Assembly: GCA_001898505.1 (NCBI GenBank)
Contig: MKTZ01000020.1
Span: forward strand, 62,001-126,000
From: Sphingobacteriales bacterium 50-39
GTDB lineage: Bacteria > Bacteroidota > Bacteroidia > Chitinophagales > Chitinophagaceae
Direction: 5' to 3'
Length of the DNA stretch: 64,000 bases
In this document: positions 46,896-56,781 of the stretch, in pieces
How positions within the stretch are numbered: the first letter of the stretch is position 1
Layout: each line of letters opens with the position of its first letter
Position numbers and translations under genes: made by a program
The notes under the pieces: model-generated
The model's input: only the letters and a program-made list of their open reading frames with translations
What the model was told of the DNA's origin: nothing
The model's database searches: none

Positions 46896-49112
46896 ATGAG
46901 TAAGTTTTTTTTCCTGTCGTACCTGTTCGTCCTGTCCACGCCGGTGTTTGCGCAATCCATTGACCAGAGGGTTGACGACCTGCTGAAAAAAATGACCCTG
47001 GACGAAAAGATCGGCCAGCTCAACCAGTACAATGGCGACTGGGAGGCCACAGGTCCCGTTACAAAAGATGTAGAAGACAAGATGACCGCCATCCGCCAGG
47101 GCAAGGTCGGCTCCATACTGAACATAACTGGCGTTGCGCATACAAGGGCCTTCCAGCAGGCAGCCATGGACAGCCGTCTAAAGATACCCCTGCTGTTTGG
47201 ACAGGACGTCATCCATGGATACAGCATCACCTTTCCTATACCGCTGGCGGAAGCCGCCAGCTGGGACCTGGCCGCGATACAGCAGTCGGCACGTGTAGCC
47301 GCTACGGAAGCCGCGGCAGGCGGCGTCCACTGGACATTCGCCCCCATGGTTGACATTGCAAGGGACCCCCGCTGGGGACGTATCATGGAAGGAGCAGGCG
47401 AAGACCCGTATTTAGGCGCCTGTATAGCCCGCGCCCGTGTTAAAGGCTTCCAGGGCAATGGACTTGGCAGCCTCGATGCAGTCATGGCCTGCGCGAAACA
47501 CTTCGCCGCCTATGGCGCCGCCATCGGCGGCCGTGATTACAACAGCGTGGATATGAGCCTCCGCACCCTGTGGGAGATCTACTTACCTCCCTTCAAGGCA
47601 GCCCTGGATGCAGGCGCCGCCACTTTCATGAACTCCTTCAACGACCTCAACGGCACCCCCGCCACGGGTAACAGCTACCTGCTGAGAGATATCCTAAAAG
47701 GCCAGTGGCATTTTTCCGGCTTCGTCGTCAGCGATTGGGGCTCGGTCGGTGAAATGATCCCCCATGGCTATGTCTCGGGTAAAGAACAGGCAGCCCAGGT
47801 GGCCCTCACCGCCGGCTGTGACATGGACATGGAGAGCAGATGCTATACCACAAGTCTCTCTACTTTGGTACAGCAGGGGAAGGTCCCGGTCAGCCTCATC
47901 GACGACGCGGTAAAAAGGATCCTCCACAAAAAATTTGAATTAGGTCTCTTCGACGATCCCTACCGCTTCAGCAATGCGGACAGGGAAAAAGCCACCCTCA
48001 ACAAGGCAGAGCATGTCCGGGCAGCCCGTGACATGGCGGATAAAAGCATCGTATTATTAAAGAATGAAGGCCATCTGTTGCCTCTCTCCACCCAGCTTCG
48101 ATCCATCGCCCTTATAGGTCCCCTGGTGCATTCAAAAAAGGAAATGAAAGGTTTCTGGTCCCAGGACATCGGCGCTCTCAACGATGTCGTTACCTTATAC
48201 GAAGGCATGCAGCAGCAGGCAGGCGGCGCCCAGCTCCTCTACGCCAAAGGCTGCGATATTACGGACACCAGCCGGGCTGGTTTTGCAGAAGCTTTACGTG
48301 TGGCGCAGCAGGCGGATGTAGTGGTGATGGCTATGGGTGAACGAGCCGATATGACGGGCGAAGCAAAAAGCAAGGCGGACATACACCTGCCCGGTGTCCA
48401 GGAAGAGCTGATAAAGGCCATACAAGCCACGGGCAAACCCGTGGTAGTGCTGCTGATGGCGGGTCGCCCCATGGTCTTCAACTGGACGGCAGAACACATA
48501 CCAGCCATTCTCTACACCTGGTGGCTGGGCAATCAGGCCGGCAACGCCATGGCCGACGTCCTCTTTGGCAAGTACAACCCCTCCGGGCGGCTGCCGGTAA
48601 GCTTCCCCCGGGAGATAGGACAGATACCTATTTATTATAATCATCTTAATACAGGGCGACCGGCAAAAGATGAAAAGGATGTCTTTTATGTGTCCGCGTA
48701 CACTGACCTGTATAACAGTCCCCGCTATGCGTTCGGATATGGATTGAGCTACACGGAATTTAAATACAGCAACCTCGCGCTGAGCAGAAAATCCATACAC
48801 AACAACGAGACGATCACGGTCACGCTCGATGTAAAGAACACCGGTAAATACACAGGTGAAGAGACGGTACAGCTCTACCTGAGAGACGTAGTGGCACAAC
48901 CGCTGCGACCCGTAAAAGAGCTAAAGGATTTTGCCAAAGTAAAGCTGGCCCCCGGCGAAACAAAAAAGATCAGCTTTACCATTGACAAATCCAAATTGTC
49001 CTTCTATAACGACAAGCTCGAGCTCATCACACAGCCGGGAGAATTTCAGCTCTTCATCGGCAGCGCCTCTGACGACATCCGGCTGCAGGACAGCTTTCAA
49101 TTGGTAGAATAA
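46896..49112 (+). CDS. bglX: Periplasmic beta-glucosidase, GH3 family
   Basis: 738 residues with a signal peptide (cleaved near VFAQS). The GH3 N-domain (about 30-330) has KIGQLNQYNG, PLLFGQDVIHGY, the substrate-binding stretch RWGRIMEGAGEDPYLG, CAKHFAAYGA, and the nucleophile Asp in FSGFVVSDWGSVGE. The C-domain (about 370-590) has VVVMAMGERADMTGEA and a fibronectin-like domain closes the protein (about 650-735). It releases terminal beta-linked glucose from oligosaccharides in the periplasm. It ends tail-to-tail with the WbsX-like gene of the PUL, overlapping by 16 bases. Confidence 0.94.
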   Translation: MSKFFFLSYLFVLSTPVFAQSIDQRVDDLLKKMTLDEKIGQLNQYNGDWEATGPVTKDVEDKMTAIRQGKVGSILNITGVAHTRAFQQAAMDSRLKIPLLFGQDVIHGYSITFPIPLAEAASWDLAAIQQSARVAATEAAAGGVHWTFAPMVDIARDPRWGRIMEGAGEDPYLGACIARARVKGFQGNGLGSLDAVMACAKHFAAYGAAIGGRDYNSVDMSLRTLWEIYLPPFKAALDAGAATFMNSFNDLNGTPATGNSYLLRDILKGQWHFSGFVVSDWGSVGEMIPHGYVSGKEQAAQVALTAGCDMDMESRCYTTSLSTLVQQGKVPVSLIDDAVKRILHKKFELGLFDDPYRFSNADREKATLNKAEHVRAARDMADKSIVLLKNEGHLLPLSTQLRSIALIGPLVHSKKEMKGFWSQDIGALNDVVTLYEGMQQQAGGAQLLYAKGCDITDTSRAGFAEALRVAQQADVVVMAMGERADMTGEAKSKADIHLPGVQEELIKAIQATGKPVVVLLMAGRPMVFNWTAEHIPAILYTWWLGNQAGNAMADVLFGKYNPSGRLPVSFPREIGQIPIYYNHLNTGRPAKDEKDVFYVSAYTDLYNSPRYAFGYGLSYTEFKYSNLALSRKSIHNNETITVTLDVKNTGKYTGEETVQLYLRDVVAQPLRPVKELKDFAKVKLAPGETKKISFTIDKSKLSFYNDKLELITQPGEFQLFIGSASDDIRLQDSFQLVE

Positions 49113-50323
49113 AAAACTTTTTTCACCATCTCCAGGTACGACATTCCATGCTCGACATCCGGCTCGAGATAGCTGCCTTCTGCCCATTCATTCCAGGCGT
49201 TGATCGTGATCAGCCTGGGTTGCCGGGGATGCTGGTCGACATACTGCCTGGCCTTTTCAAGAAATTGTTTAAAATATTCCGGCTTGTTATTGACCACCAG
49301 GTCCTGCTTTTTGTCGGGGAATCGTGGATTGCAATCCCAGCCGATGGAAACATGCGGACAATAAGGGATCTTGAACGTCGTATCCCACTCCGCCCATTTT
49401 TGCATGGCTTTTTCGCCCCAGGGCTGATAGTCGCCATTGGCCGGAACAAAATGACACCATTGGTAGTTGGTCATACTCTTAAACCCGAAATATTCCAGCG
49501 TGGAGTTCTGCGTCTGAATGGGATCGCCGGGCACGTCCTTCAATGTCGAAGGGATATTGCCCCAGAGGATGGCCTGCAGGTGTAATCCCGGGAAGCCGGC
49601 TTCTTTGGTCTTCTTCCGGAAGTAATCCAGCGCATCCTTTGCTTTTTCAGAACCCCCGATGCCTTTTATAAAAGTGGAAAGTTCATAAATGCTGAACACA
49701 GGCTCTCCATCGATCTTATAATAGTTGGGCTGTTTAAAATAATCCGCTATTATATGATCGACCATCCCTTCAAATATCTTCCGGCTGACTCCGCCATACC
49801 AATATACCTTGCTTTTGTCCGGATTGGACGGGTCCAGGTAGGAGTTATGGTCATGGTTCGCCCACATCAGGGCGAATCGCATATCATTCCGGTTCTTAGC
49901 CTTTAGAAACCCTTTGTTCAAAGCGCCTTCGAGAAAGGGCTTGTTATCATACCAGTACCAGTCGAAGATCATCACATTGACGCCGTGCGCAGTAGCTGCG
50001 GCTATTTTCTTCCCCATGACGGCGGGGTCCGTTTCATCCTCATATCCCCAGAGCGGGACCTTTGGTACGTCATGTCCCGGGAATTTTGGTTTCGCCTTGT
50101 AAATCGCTTCCCACTCCCCTTTCCCATCTGGAAATACATGGATATCCTTAAACCGGGGATCGGGATGATAGGCCGGCCAATAAAAGGCTGCCACATCATA
50201 TTTATACTTACCGCTACCGGATTTGTACTTACCGCTACCGGCCTGTCCATAAACAGCAGGTGTGGCCAGGAGGGCCATTACAATGCCTGCAATGCCCAAC
50301 GATGCTATCGATGTTTTTTTCAT
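49097..50323 (-). CDS. GH99/WbsX-like glycoside hydrolase-type protein
   Basis: 408 residues from the ATG at 50323 (the frame runs upstream to 50443, but that part overlaps susD). Signal peptide ending near AVYGQ, then a 7-residue tandem repeat (AGSGKYK SGSGKYK). The domain carries AAFYWPAYHPDPRF at the start, VNVMIFDWYWYDNKPFLEGA and FALMWANHDH in the middle, and INAWNEWAEGSYLEPD at the end, as in WbsX-like proteins related to GH99. Members in gut and soil Bacteroidota occur in PULs acting on alpha-mannose or rhamnose-type glycans. The target here is unproven. Confidence 0.85.
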   Translation of the reverse strand: MKKTSIASLGIAGIVMALLATPAVYGQAGSGKYKSGSGKYKYDVAAFYWPAYHPDPRFKDIHVFPDGKGEWEAIYKAKPKFPGHDVPKVPLWGYEDETDPAVMGKKIAAATAHGVNVMIFDWYWYDNKPFLEGALNKGFLKAKNRNDMRFALMWANHDHNSYLDPSNPDKSKVYWYGGVSRKIFEGMVDHIIADYFKQPNYYKIDGEPVFSIYELSTFIKGIGGSEKAKDALDYFRKKTKEAGFPGLHLQAILWGNIPSTLKDVPGDPIQTQNSTLEYFGFKSMTNYQWCHFVPANGDYQPWGEKAMQKWAEWDTTFKIPYCPHVSIGWDCNPRFPDKKQDLVVNNKPEYFKQFLEKARQYVDQHPRQPRLITINAWNEWAEGSYLEPDVEHGMSYLEMVKKVFYSTN

Positions 50324-50327
50324 ATTA

Positions 50328-52124
50328 TTAATGATAACCGGGGTTTTCAACCAATTTAGGATTATTGCTTGTCCGTGCAATGGTGATAGGAAAATAATAG
50401 TTCTCCGGACGGAACTGAGGTACATTGGAGGCGCCGTCCACATTGTTTATTACCTGCAATTGATATTTGCCCGTCGATACATCGAGAATATACCGTATGC
50501 CGGACAATGGCTTCGAGAGATCCGTTACCGCAGTCCTCCATCTTCTCTCATCCCAATAACGATGTCCTTCAAAAGCGAGCTCTACCCTGCGTTCATGACG
50601 AATATTGTCCCGTGTAACGGCAGCCAGGGGTGCAATACCCGCACGGGCCCTGATCTGGTTCACCGCATTCAATGCATCTGCTGTCTTGCCCAGTTCAAAC
50701 GCGGCTTCGGCATAGTTCAGCAGTGTTTCCGCATACCGGAAGATCTGCCAATCCTGGGAGGAGGTCGGCCACCCGCTGTTGGCCCCCGCCATATTATCGT
50801 GGCTTTCATCCAGGTATTTTATGATACCGATGCCCGTCCCTTCATAATCCTGATCGCCGTTGGCCAATATGCCATTGTATGACCCGTCCGTCTGTATAGT
50901 GCCGTCAGGCAGGCGGATGCCCCTGTGGAAGTCAAGCTTATTGCCTTTCCATAGGGTATTTTGCGTATAAAAAGTGCCGAAGAAGCGGGGATCCTTATTG
51001 GCCCACAGCGCATCCGTGGTCCATAAACCCTGTTGAATGGCATTCCTGTCCAAAGTGCCCGGTGAACCGTCAATATGTTCAAATGCTTCGGCCAGCTCCA
51101 GATAGGCTTGATCATACAGCCCACGGCTCCATGCCTGCGGGCGCGGGCAATTAAAGAAGTCGATGCTCCAGCCATTGCCACCCGTAAAATTATTGACATT
51201 ATCATGCCTCTTCACAAAGATGGCTTCGGTGTTGTTCTTTACTAAAAAGATATTTCTAAAATTCATCGCCTTGTCTGCATCCAGGTCATAAAGTTTATAA
51301 TGACCGCTGGCCATGATCGAATCTGAAGCGTCATAGGCGGCCTGATAATAGGTATTGGCTTTTGCAGCGGGGATACCGACGACACCATTAAGATCCACGG
51401 CGCCAAACTCGGCAATGCTTCCCGCATACAAGGCGGCACGGCTTTTCAAGGCCAGGGCGGCATATTTCGACGGACGTCCCAGGTTATCCCCCGTGACGAC
51501 TTCGGGAAGGTCATTGGCAATGGAATCTATTTCCGAAAGGATAAAATCATACACCGCCTCTTCCTTGTCCCTTGCCGGGTAGAGCTGGTCCTGCGGATCC
51601 GTCACATGCTGGACCCTGGTGATGATCGGCACTCCGCCATAACGCTTTACCATGGCAAAATAACAGAAAGCTCTTAAAAATCGGGCTTCGGCCAATTTTG
51701 CCTTTATATCATTCGGGGATAAGGGGGAACCCGGCACCCGTTCGACAAATTCGTTGATGGCGCGGATGGTGCTGTAGCCCCAATATTCCAATAAGCCGCC
51801 ACCGATGTTGAGATTGCCATATTTATACCGGAAGGCAGTACTGGGGTTCCAATCTCTCCATTGCGGGAAACACTCATCGGCGATCTCATTATTCTCAAAC
51901 TCTGCATAAAAAGCATCTCCATTCCATCCATTGCCGCCTGATTCATTCGCCAAAAAAGACATTTCGTAGTAGATGTGGGTCAGGTAGGCATTGATAAGTG
52001 CCTGATCATGCCACACGTTCTCGTCAGAAATGATGTCGAGGGGCTGTTTATCCAAAACCTGCTTATTACATGCCATGAGCATCGAAAAGCAAACCAGTAA
52101 AGCTATAAATTGATATGTTTTCAT
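50328..52124 (-). CDS. RagB/SusD-family glycan-binding lipoprotein
   Basis: 598 residues. Lipoprotein signal MKTYQFIALLVCFSMLMAC (Cys about 19), then the SusD fold with tetratricopeptide-like helices (KLAEARFLRAFCYFAMVKRYGGVPII) and the closing VNQIRARAGIAPL and RHERRVELAFEGHRYWDERRWRT motif. It caps the SusC channel at the cell surface and captures the glycan. It lies 20 bases after susC and 5 bases before the WbsX-like gene. Confidence 0.95.
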   Translation of the reverse strand: MKTYQFIALLVCFSMLMACNKQVLDKQPLDIISDENVWHDQALINAYLTHIYYEMSFLANESGGNGWNGDAFYAEFENNEIADECFPQWRDWNPSTAFRYKYGNLNIGGGLLEYWGYSTIRAINEFVERVPGSPLSPNDIKAKLAEARFLRAFCYFAMVKRYGGVPIITRVQHVTDPQDQLYPARDKEEAVYDFILSEIDSIANDLPEVVTGDNLGRPSKYAALALKSRAALYAGSIAEFGAVDLNGVVGIPAAKANTYYQAAYDASDSIMASGHYKLYDLDADKAMNFRNIFLVKNNTEAIFVKRHDNVNNFTGGNGWSIDFFNCPRPQAWSRGLYDQAYLELAEAFEHIDGSPGTLDRNAIQQGLWTTDALWANKDPRFFGTFYTQNTLWKGNKLDFHRGIRLPDGTIQTDGSYNGILANGDQDYEGTGIGIIKYLDESHDNMAGANSGWPTSSQDWQIFRYAETLLNYAEAAFELGKTADALNAVNQIRARAGIAPLAAVTRDNIRHERRVELAFEGHRYWDERRWRTAVTDLSKPLSGIRYILDVSTGKYQLQVINNVDGASNVPQFRPENYYFPITIARTSNNPKLVENPGYH

Positions 52125-52143
52125 GATTATTTTTTAAAGGCAA

Positions 52144-55100
52144 TTAAAATGTCAGGTTGGCGCCAAGCGTCATCGTTCTCAGCTGCGGGTAGTAATAGGC
52201 AGCATTGCCGGAGGGGGATTCCGGGTCAACCTGGAAGTCTTTTAATTTGTTAAAGGTGAGGAGATTCGTTCCTGCAAAATAGATACGCAATCCCTGGATG
52301 TTGAGTTTCTGGAGCATGTTCTTTGGCAGATTGTAGCCAATGGACAGAACTTTCAATCTTACATAGCCCGCCTTCTTATAAAAATGATCGGAAATAAAGC
52401 CATTGGTGGTGGAACCTCCCAGTCGCGGGAAGAAGGCGTCAGCCGAATTATTCTGCTCGGACCAGCGGAGATTGTACATGACTTGCGAATAATTTATATT
52501 GCCATGATCCAGCTGAATATAATTGTAGTAGCCGAATGCTCCCTGGAAGAGGGCCGAAAGGTCGAATTGCTTATACGTCAGCTTGATGGTCGCGCCTGCC
52601 ATCCAATGGGGGACAGTGCCCTTGCCGATGGCCACCTGGTCCCTCCAATCGAGGACCCCATCGTTCTTTACATCCACATATTTGATATCGCCTGGACGCA
52701 GGGAGGAATTGCCGGCAGGATAGCTATACTTCAATTTGGCAATCTCATCCTGACTGGTGAACAGCCCTGCCGACTTGTAACCGTACTGTACATCCGTCCA
52801 TTTGCCGGACAGCTGGTAGATCCTGATCTGATCGGGGTCGGTATAATTCTGCTCTTCGTAATGCCCCCATTTCGCCCTCGACCAGGATATATTTCCACTG
52901 ATCTCATATCCAAGATCGCGAATAGCACCGCTGGTGCCGAGCGTCAATTCAAATCCACGGTTGTTCTGGCTATTCAGATTTTCCTGCGGAAGACTTGCTC
53001 CAAAGGTATTGGGCAGGCTTAGTATTCTTGTGGCAGGAATGCCGGAGAGCTCCCTGTAAAAGACATCGACTACCCCGAATAACTTTCTTTTCCATAAGGA
53101 GAAATCCGCTCCAATATTGTAGATCTTGATCGTCTCCCAGGTCAGGTTTGGATTGGCGAGCCCGGTGGATACAAGGCCTACCTGCGTATTGGCCCCGATC
53201 AACCATTGCCCGTCAAACTGATAGCCGGATAAATACTGGAAATTGCCCACATTATCCAGCCCCGAACTGCCATAGCTGGCCCTGATCTTCAGCTCGTCGA
53301 TGGCTGCACTATTTCTCATAAAATTTTCCCGGTTCAATCTCCACCCAAGGGAGACGCTTGGGAAATAGCCCCATCTTTTATTGGCCGGGAATTTTGCCGA
53401 AGCATCGGCCCGGAGAGTGGTTTCCAGAAGGTATTTATCCTTATAGGAATAATTGACACGGCCCACGTAGCTGGCCCTGCCCATTTCTGTAGCGGAACCC
53501 GTGGCCTGGCTTGTCTGAACGGCACCTGCATACAATTGCTCGATGGCCGGCGTCAGGAAATTGTCCCTTCCCGCCAGAATATAGCTGGTCTTATAATCTA
53601 TCGCTTCATACAGCGCCAGAACAGTAAGATGGTGGTCGCCGCCAAAAGTACGATCATAATTTAAAGACAGCTGGCCGGTGATATTCCGGAATTGATTGTC
53701 CTGCATAATATCCCTCGCCCGTGTACCCAGGGAGCCTGCTATCGTATATATTTGACTGGCGACATCATAGGTGTAGAAATCATAAGGTTTGGTGAAGTTC
53801 TTGTCGCTTTGGTAATTTTGCTCATAGTTGATAAAGGCCCTGGCGCTGAGGCCCTGCACAGCCTTGATCCTATAGTTGGCGACGAAAGAGCCCTTTAGGT
53901 TCTGGTTCGTATTCTGATCATAGCCTGCGATGTTATAGTCGGAGATCAATTTGATGCTGCCCACGCCCTGGCCGTTGGCGTAAGAATTTTTAGTCGGGTC
54001 CGGTAAGGTGGCGGGATAAATAGGTAACGAATTCCATAAGTCCTGCCATAAAGAGTTAGCGCCTGCTGCCTGTGTGCGCCAGGGAAATTTCCTGTTTTCG
54101 GTGACGGCAGATAAATTCAGCTGAATAGAAAGGTTGTCGGTAATTTTTGCATCGATGTTCGACTGAAGATTGTATCGGGCATATTTACCGCCATTGGATC
54201 TCCAGACAGACTCCTGATCAAGATATCCGAAGAATCCAAAATATTTGATCTTATCGCTGCCGCCGCGTACGGAGAAATTATGCTGCTGCTGGGGCGACCA
54301 ATCCCTGATCGTCTCTTTAAACCAGTTTGTATTTGGGTATTGTGGGTCAGTGCCGGCGTAATACTTTTTGATCTGATCCGCTGTATAGGGTGCAGTCAGT
54401 CCCTGGTTCGTAAATTTTTCATTTTGCATTTCGGCATACTGACCTGAACTGGTAGGTTTTGCCATGGCTGTAATGCCTTGTAGCGTGTAAGAAGAATTGA
54501 CGGTAACCAGCGGTCGCTGATCCTTTCCCCGCTTGGTCGTTACCAGGATAACCCCATTCCCCGCGCGCGATCCATATATGGAGGCGGAGCCGTCTTTCAG
54601 GATGCTCACGGACTCGATCTGGTTGGGATCGATGTTATTGAAGTCGGATTCAACCCCGTCGACGATCCACAGCGCCTGCCCAAATCCCCGGATGCTGATG
54701 TTGGCCTGGTCGCTGCCAGGCTGACCGCTGGATTGCAGAGAGATCAGACCAGGTAGCCTTCCGGCCAGTGTATTGATCGTACTTGCCACGGGCGCCGTTG
54801 TAATATCCTCCGACTTGACAGAGGACACCGAACCCGTGAGGCTTCCCCTCTTTTGCGTGCCGTAGCCGATGACGACAATCTCCTCAGATCTGGCGTCTTT
54901 CCTTTTTAAGGTCAGCTTCAATGGGGCGTCTTTGGAGATCCCCGCTTCCACTGTCTCATAGCCAACATAAGAGATCACCAGTGTCGTGGCCGAAGGAGGC
55001 GCCTGTAGGGAAAAATGGCCATTTTCGTCCGTGGTAGTGGAGAGACTTGCGCCCTTCACCTTCACAGTAGCCCCTGCCAGGGGGGCGCCTGTAGCCCTAT

Positions 55101-55518
55101 CTGTTATGGTGCCCGATACGTCTGTCACCGGAGGGATGGGAATATTCTCCGGCGCCGGAGCATCAGCCTTAGTCACTTCCCTTTGTTTGACAAGGATCGT
55201 CTTACCGACAATGCGGTAAGCTAAAGGCTGATCTTTAAAACAGATGTCCAGTACGTCCGGCAGGCTCGCATTTTTTACGTTCATCGAAACAGGCTTTGCG
55301 CCCTTTAAGGAAGAATAGGTAAAGAAAAAAACATAGCCGCTCTGCTTTTTAATGACAGAGAATATCTTTTCGAGACTCGCGTTCTCTGTCTTATACGTAA
55401 TGGTCTGGGAATTTACTCTCGCTGTCGCCTCCAGGCAGAAAAAAAGCAGTAGAATGATAGTGAACTTCATAGACATTAAAATTTGTCTTGGTGTTCGGGG
55501 AACAATCGTTAATTCCAT
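52144..55518 (-). CDS. SusC/RagA-type TonB-linked outer membrane protein with STN domain
   Basis: 1124 residues from the ATG at 55518; ATGs at 55476 and 55470 would start just before the hydrophobic signal MKFTIILLLFFCLEATA and are possible. Order: signal; STN (about 45-110), which contacts the anti-sigma FecR; carboxypeptidase-regulatory domain (about 130-210); plug with SusC signature VIGYGTQKRGSLTGSVSSV and VDGVESDFNNIDPNQIESVSILKDG; then a 22-strand type barrel ending LRTMTLGANLTF. The STN domain fits ECF sigma/anti-sigma control by the two genes upstream. It imports oligosaccharides. Confidence 0.96.
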   Translation of the reverse strand: MELTIVPRTPRQILMSMKFTIILLLFFCLEATARVNSQTITYKTENASLEKIFSVIKKQSGYVFFFTYSSLKGAKPVSMNVKNASLPDVLDICFKDQPLAYRIVGKTILVKQREVTKADAPAPENIPIPPVTDVSGTITDRATGAPLAGATVKVKGASLSTTTDENGHFSLQAPPSATTLVISYVGYETVEAGISKDAPLKLTLKRKDARSEEIVVIGYGTQKRGSLTGSVSSVKSEDITTAPVASTINTLAGRLPGLISLQSSGQPGSDQANISIRGFGQALWIVDGVESDFNNIDPNQIESVSILKDGSASIYGSRAGNGVILVTTKRGKDQRPLVTVNSSYTLQGITAMAKPTSSGQYAEMQNEKFTNQGLTAPYTADQIKKYYAGTDPQYPNTNWFKETIRDWSPQQQHNFSVRGGSDKIKYFGFFGYLDQESVWRSNGGKYARYNLQSNIDAKITDNLSIQLNLSAVTENRKFPWRTQAAGANSLWQDLWNSLPIYPATLPDPTKNSYANGQGVGSIKLISDYNIAGYDQNTNQNLKGSFVANYRIKAVQGLSARAFINYEQNYQSDKNFTKPYDFYTYDVASQIYTIAGSLGTRARDIMQDNQFRNITGQLSLNYDRTFGGDHHLTVLALYEAIDYKTSYILAGRDNFLTPAIEQLYAGAVQTSQATGSATEMGRASYVGRVNYSYKDKYLLETTLRADASAKFPANKRWGYFPSVSLGWRLNRENFMRNSAAIDELKIRASYGSSGLDNVGNFQYLSGYQFDGQWLIGANTQVGLVSTGLANPNLTWETIKIYNIGADFSLWKRKLFGVVDVFYRELSGIPATRILSLPNTFGASLPQENLNSQNNRGFELTLGTSGAIRDLGYEISGNISWSRAKWGHYEEQNYTDPDQIRIYQLSGKWTDVQYGYKSAGLFTSQDEIAKLKYSYPAGNSSLRPGDIKYVDVKNDGVLDWRDQVAIGKGTVPHWMAGATIKLTYKQFDLSALFQGAFGYYNYIQLDHGNINYSQVMYNLRWSEQNNSADAFFPRLGGSTTNGFISDHFYKKAGYVRLKVLSIGYNLPKNMLQKLNIQGLRIYFAGTNLLTFNKLKDFQVDPESPSGNAAYYYPQLRTMTLGANLTF

Positions 55519-55621
55519 ACATTTGCAGTGTTTGGGTTAAAAAAATAGTCTTAGCGGACTGTCTTCGTTTTAATTCAAATAATCACCGGGTTCCGATCGC
55601 GAGTTGGGATCCGGCTTTTGT

Positions 55622-56740
55622 TTATGGCCTTATCGTTAGTATTTTATCATTCAGCGTATAATGGATCCCTGTTCCGGACAAAAGGTCCAGCACTTCCGAT
55701 AGTTTAAGGTTCCTTTGTATCTCACCTCCAAAGGCCTCCGCTGTTGGCTTCCCTTCATAGTGGACTTCTACATCATACCACCTGGACAGTTGTCGCATGA
55801 CGGTCTTTATATCCGCATGTTCGAAGTGAAAAAACCCGGTGACCCAGGCTACAGATGCATCGGTATCTACTTCTGAAACAATGCCATTGCCATACTGCTG
55901 ACCAGGCCGGAGAATCACTTTATCGTTGACTTTGACGCTGCCTTCCAGCAGAGTGGTTCGTGCCATCGGCTCATCCGGATAGGCATTCACATTGAAATGG
56001 GTTCCCAATACCAGGATATCCTCCTTTCCCGTAGTCACCATAAAAGGCCGGGTGGCATTGGACGCCACCTCGAAATAAACTTCCCCCGTGATCTCCACTT
56101 TACGCTGAGCGCCTGAAAATCGGGTGGGGAATTTCACGGAGGAGCCCGCATTGAGCCATACCTTCGTTCCATCGGAAAGTGTCAGCTGCTGTTGTCTACC
56201 CAACGGCGTGGAGAGGGTGGCATATTCCACCCTGGTATCCACAACGGCGATCCTGTCGTCCGACTTTGTAAAGCCTTCTTCAAGTCTGCCATTCTTCGCC
56301 GTATCGAGCACAATGGACCTGCCGTCGGATAGTGTAAGAATAGCACCGCTATGGCCGGGTAAAGCATCCTTGATGACCATATTACCGGTCACTGCCGCTG
56401 GCGCCTTGGCTGCCTTATGATAAAACAGGTAGGGGGTTCCTGCTGCCAGCAGTAATAGCACAGCCGCGGCATAGGACATCCAGCGCCTTCTGGCAGCGCG
56501 CCGGGAGGATAGTTGTACAATGGCAGGCTTTTCCGAAGCCAGCACCGCCGAAAGTATTTGATGGGAAGTACCGTCGGGCAATCGGATATCTTCACCCACC
56601 GGATACTTTTCACTCAATGCCTGCAATAGCTCATAGGATCCGGGTTCACGGACGAATTCAAAGAACTCCCGCCTCTCGGCATCGGTCGCTGTCTTGTTCA
56701 GATATTTTTGGAATAGGATTTCCAGCCGCTGTTGGTTCAT
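55622..56740 (-). CDS. FecR-family anti-sigma factor
   Basis: 372 residues. Cytoplasmic N-terminal part (1-85) with a helix bundle, one membrane segment (about 88-107, WMSYAAAVLLLLAAGTPYLF), then the periplasmic FecR domain (about 165-275, with VWLNAGSSVKFP and YFEVASNATRPFMV) and a C-terminal STN-like DUF4974 (about 300-371, FFHFEHADIKTVMRQLSRWYDV). It relays substrate binding at the SusC STN domain to the sigma factor. It lies 41 bases after the sigma gene and 103 bases before susC. Confidence 0.95.
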   Translation of the reverse strand: MNQQRLEILFQKYLNKTATDAERREFFEFVREPGSYELLQALSEKYPVGEDIRLPDGTSHQILSAVLASEKPAIVQLSSRRAARRRWMSYAAAVLLLLAAGTPYLFYHKAAKAPAAVTGNMVIKDALPGHSGAILTLSDGRSIVLDTAKNGRLEEGFTKSDDRIAVVDTRVEYATLSTPLGRQQQLTLSDGTKVWLNAGSSVKFPTRFSGAQRKVEITGEVYFEVASNATRPFMVTTGKEDILVLGTHFNVNAYPDEPMARTTLLEGSVKVNDKVILRPGQQYGNGIVSEVDTDASVAWVTGFFHFEHADIKTVMRQLSRWYDVEVHYEGKPTAEAFGGEIQRNLKLSEVLDLLSGTGIHYTLNDKILTIRP

Positions 56741-56781
56741 ACCAGGATAGACCCCCGGAAGAGCAGAAGATTATTAGGTAG

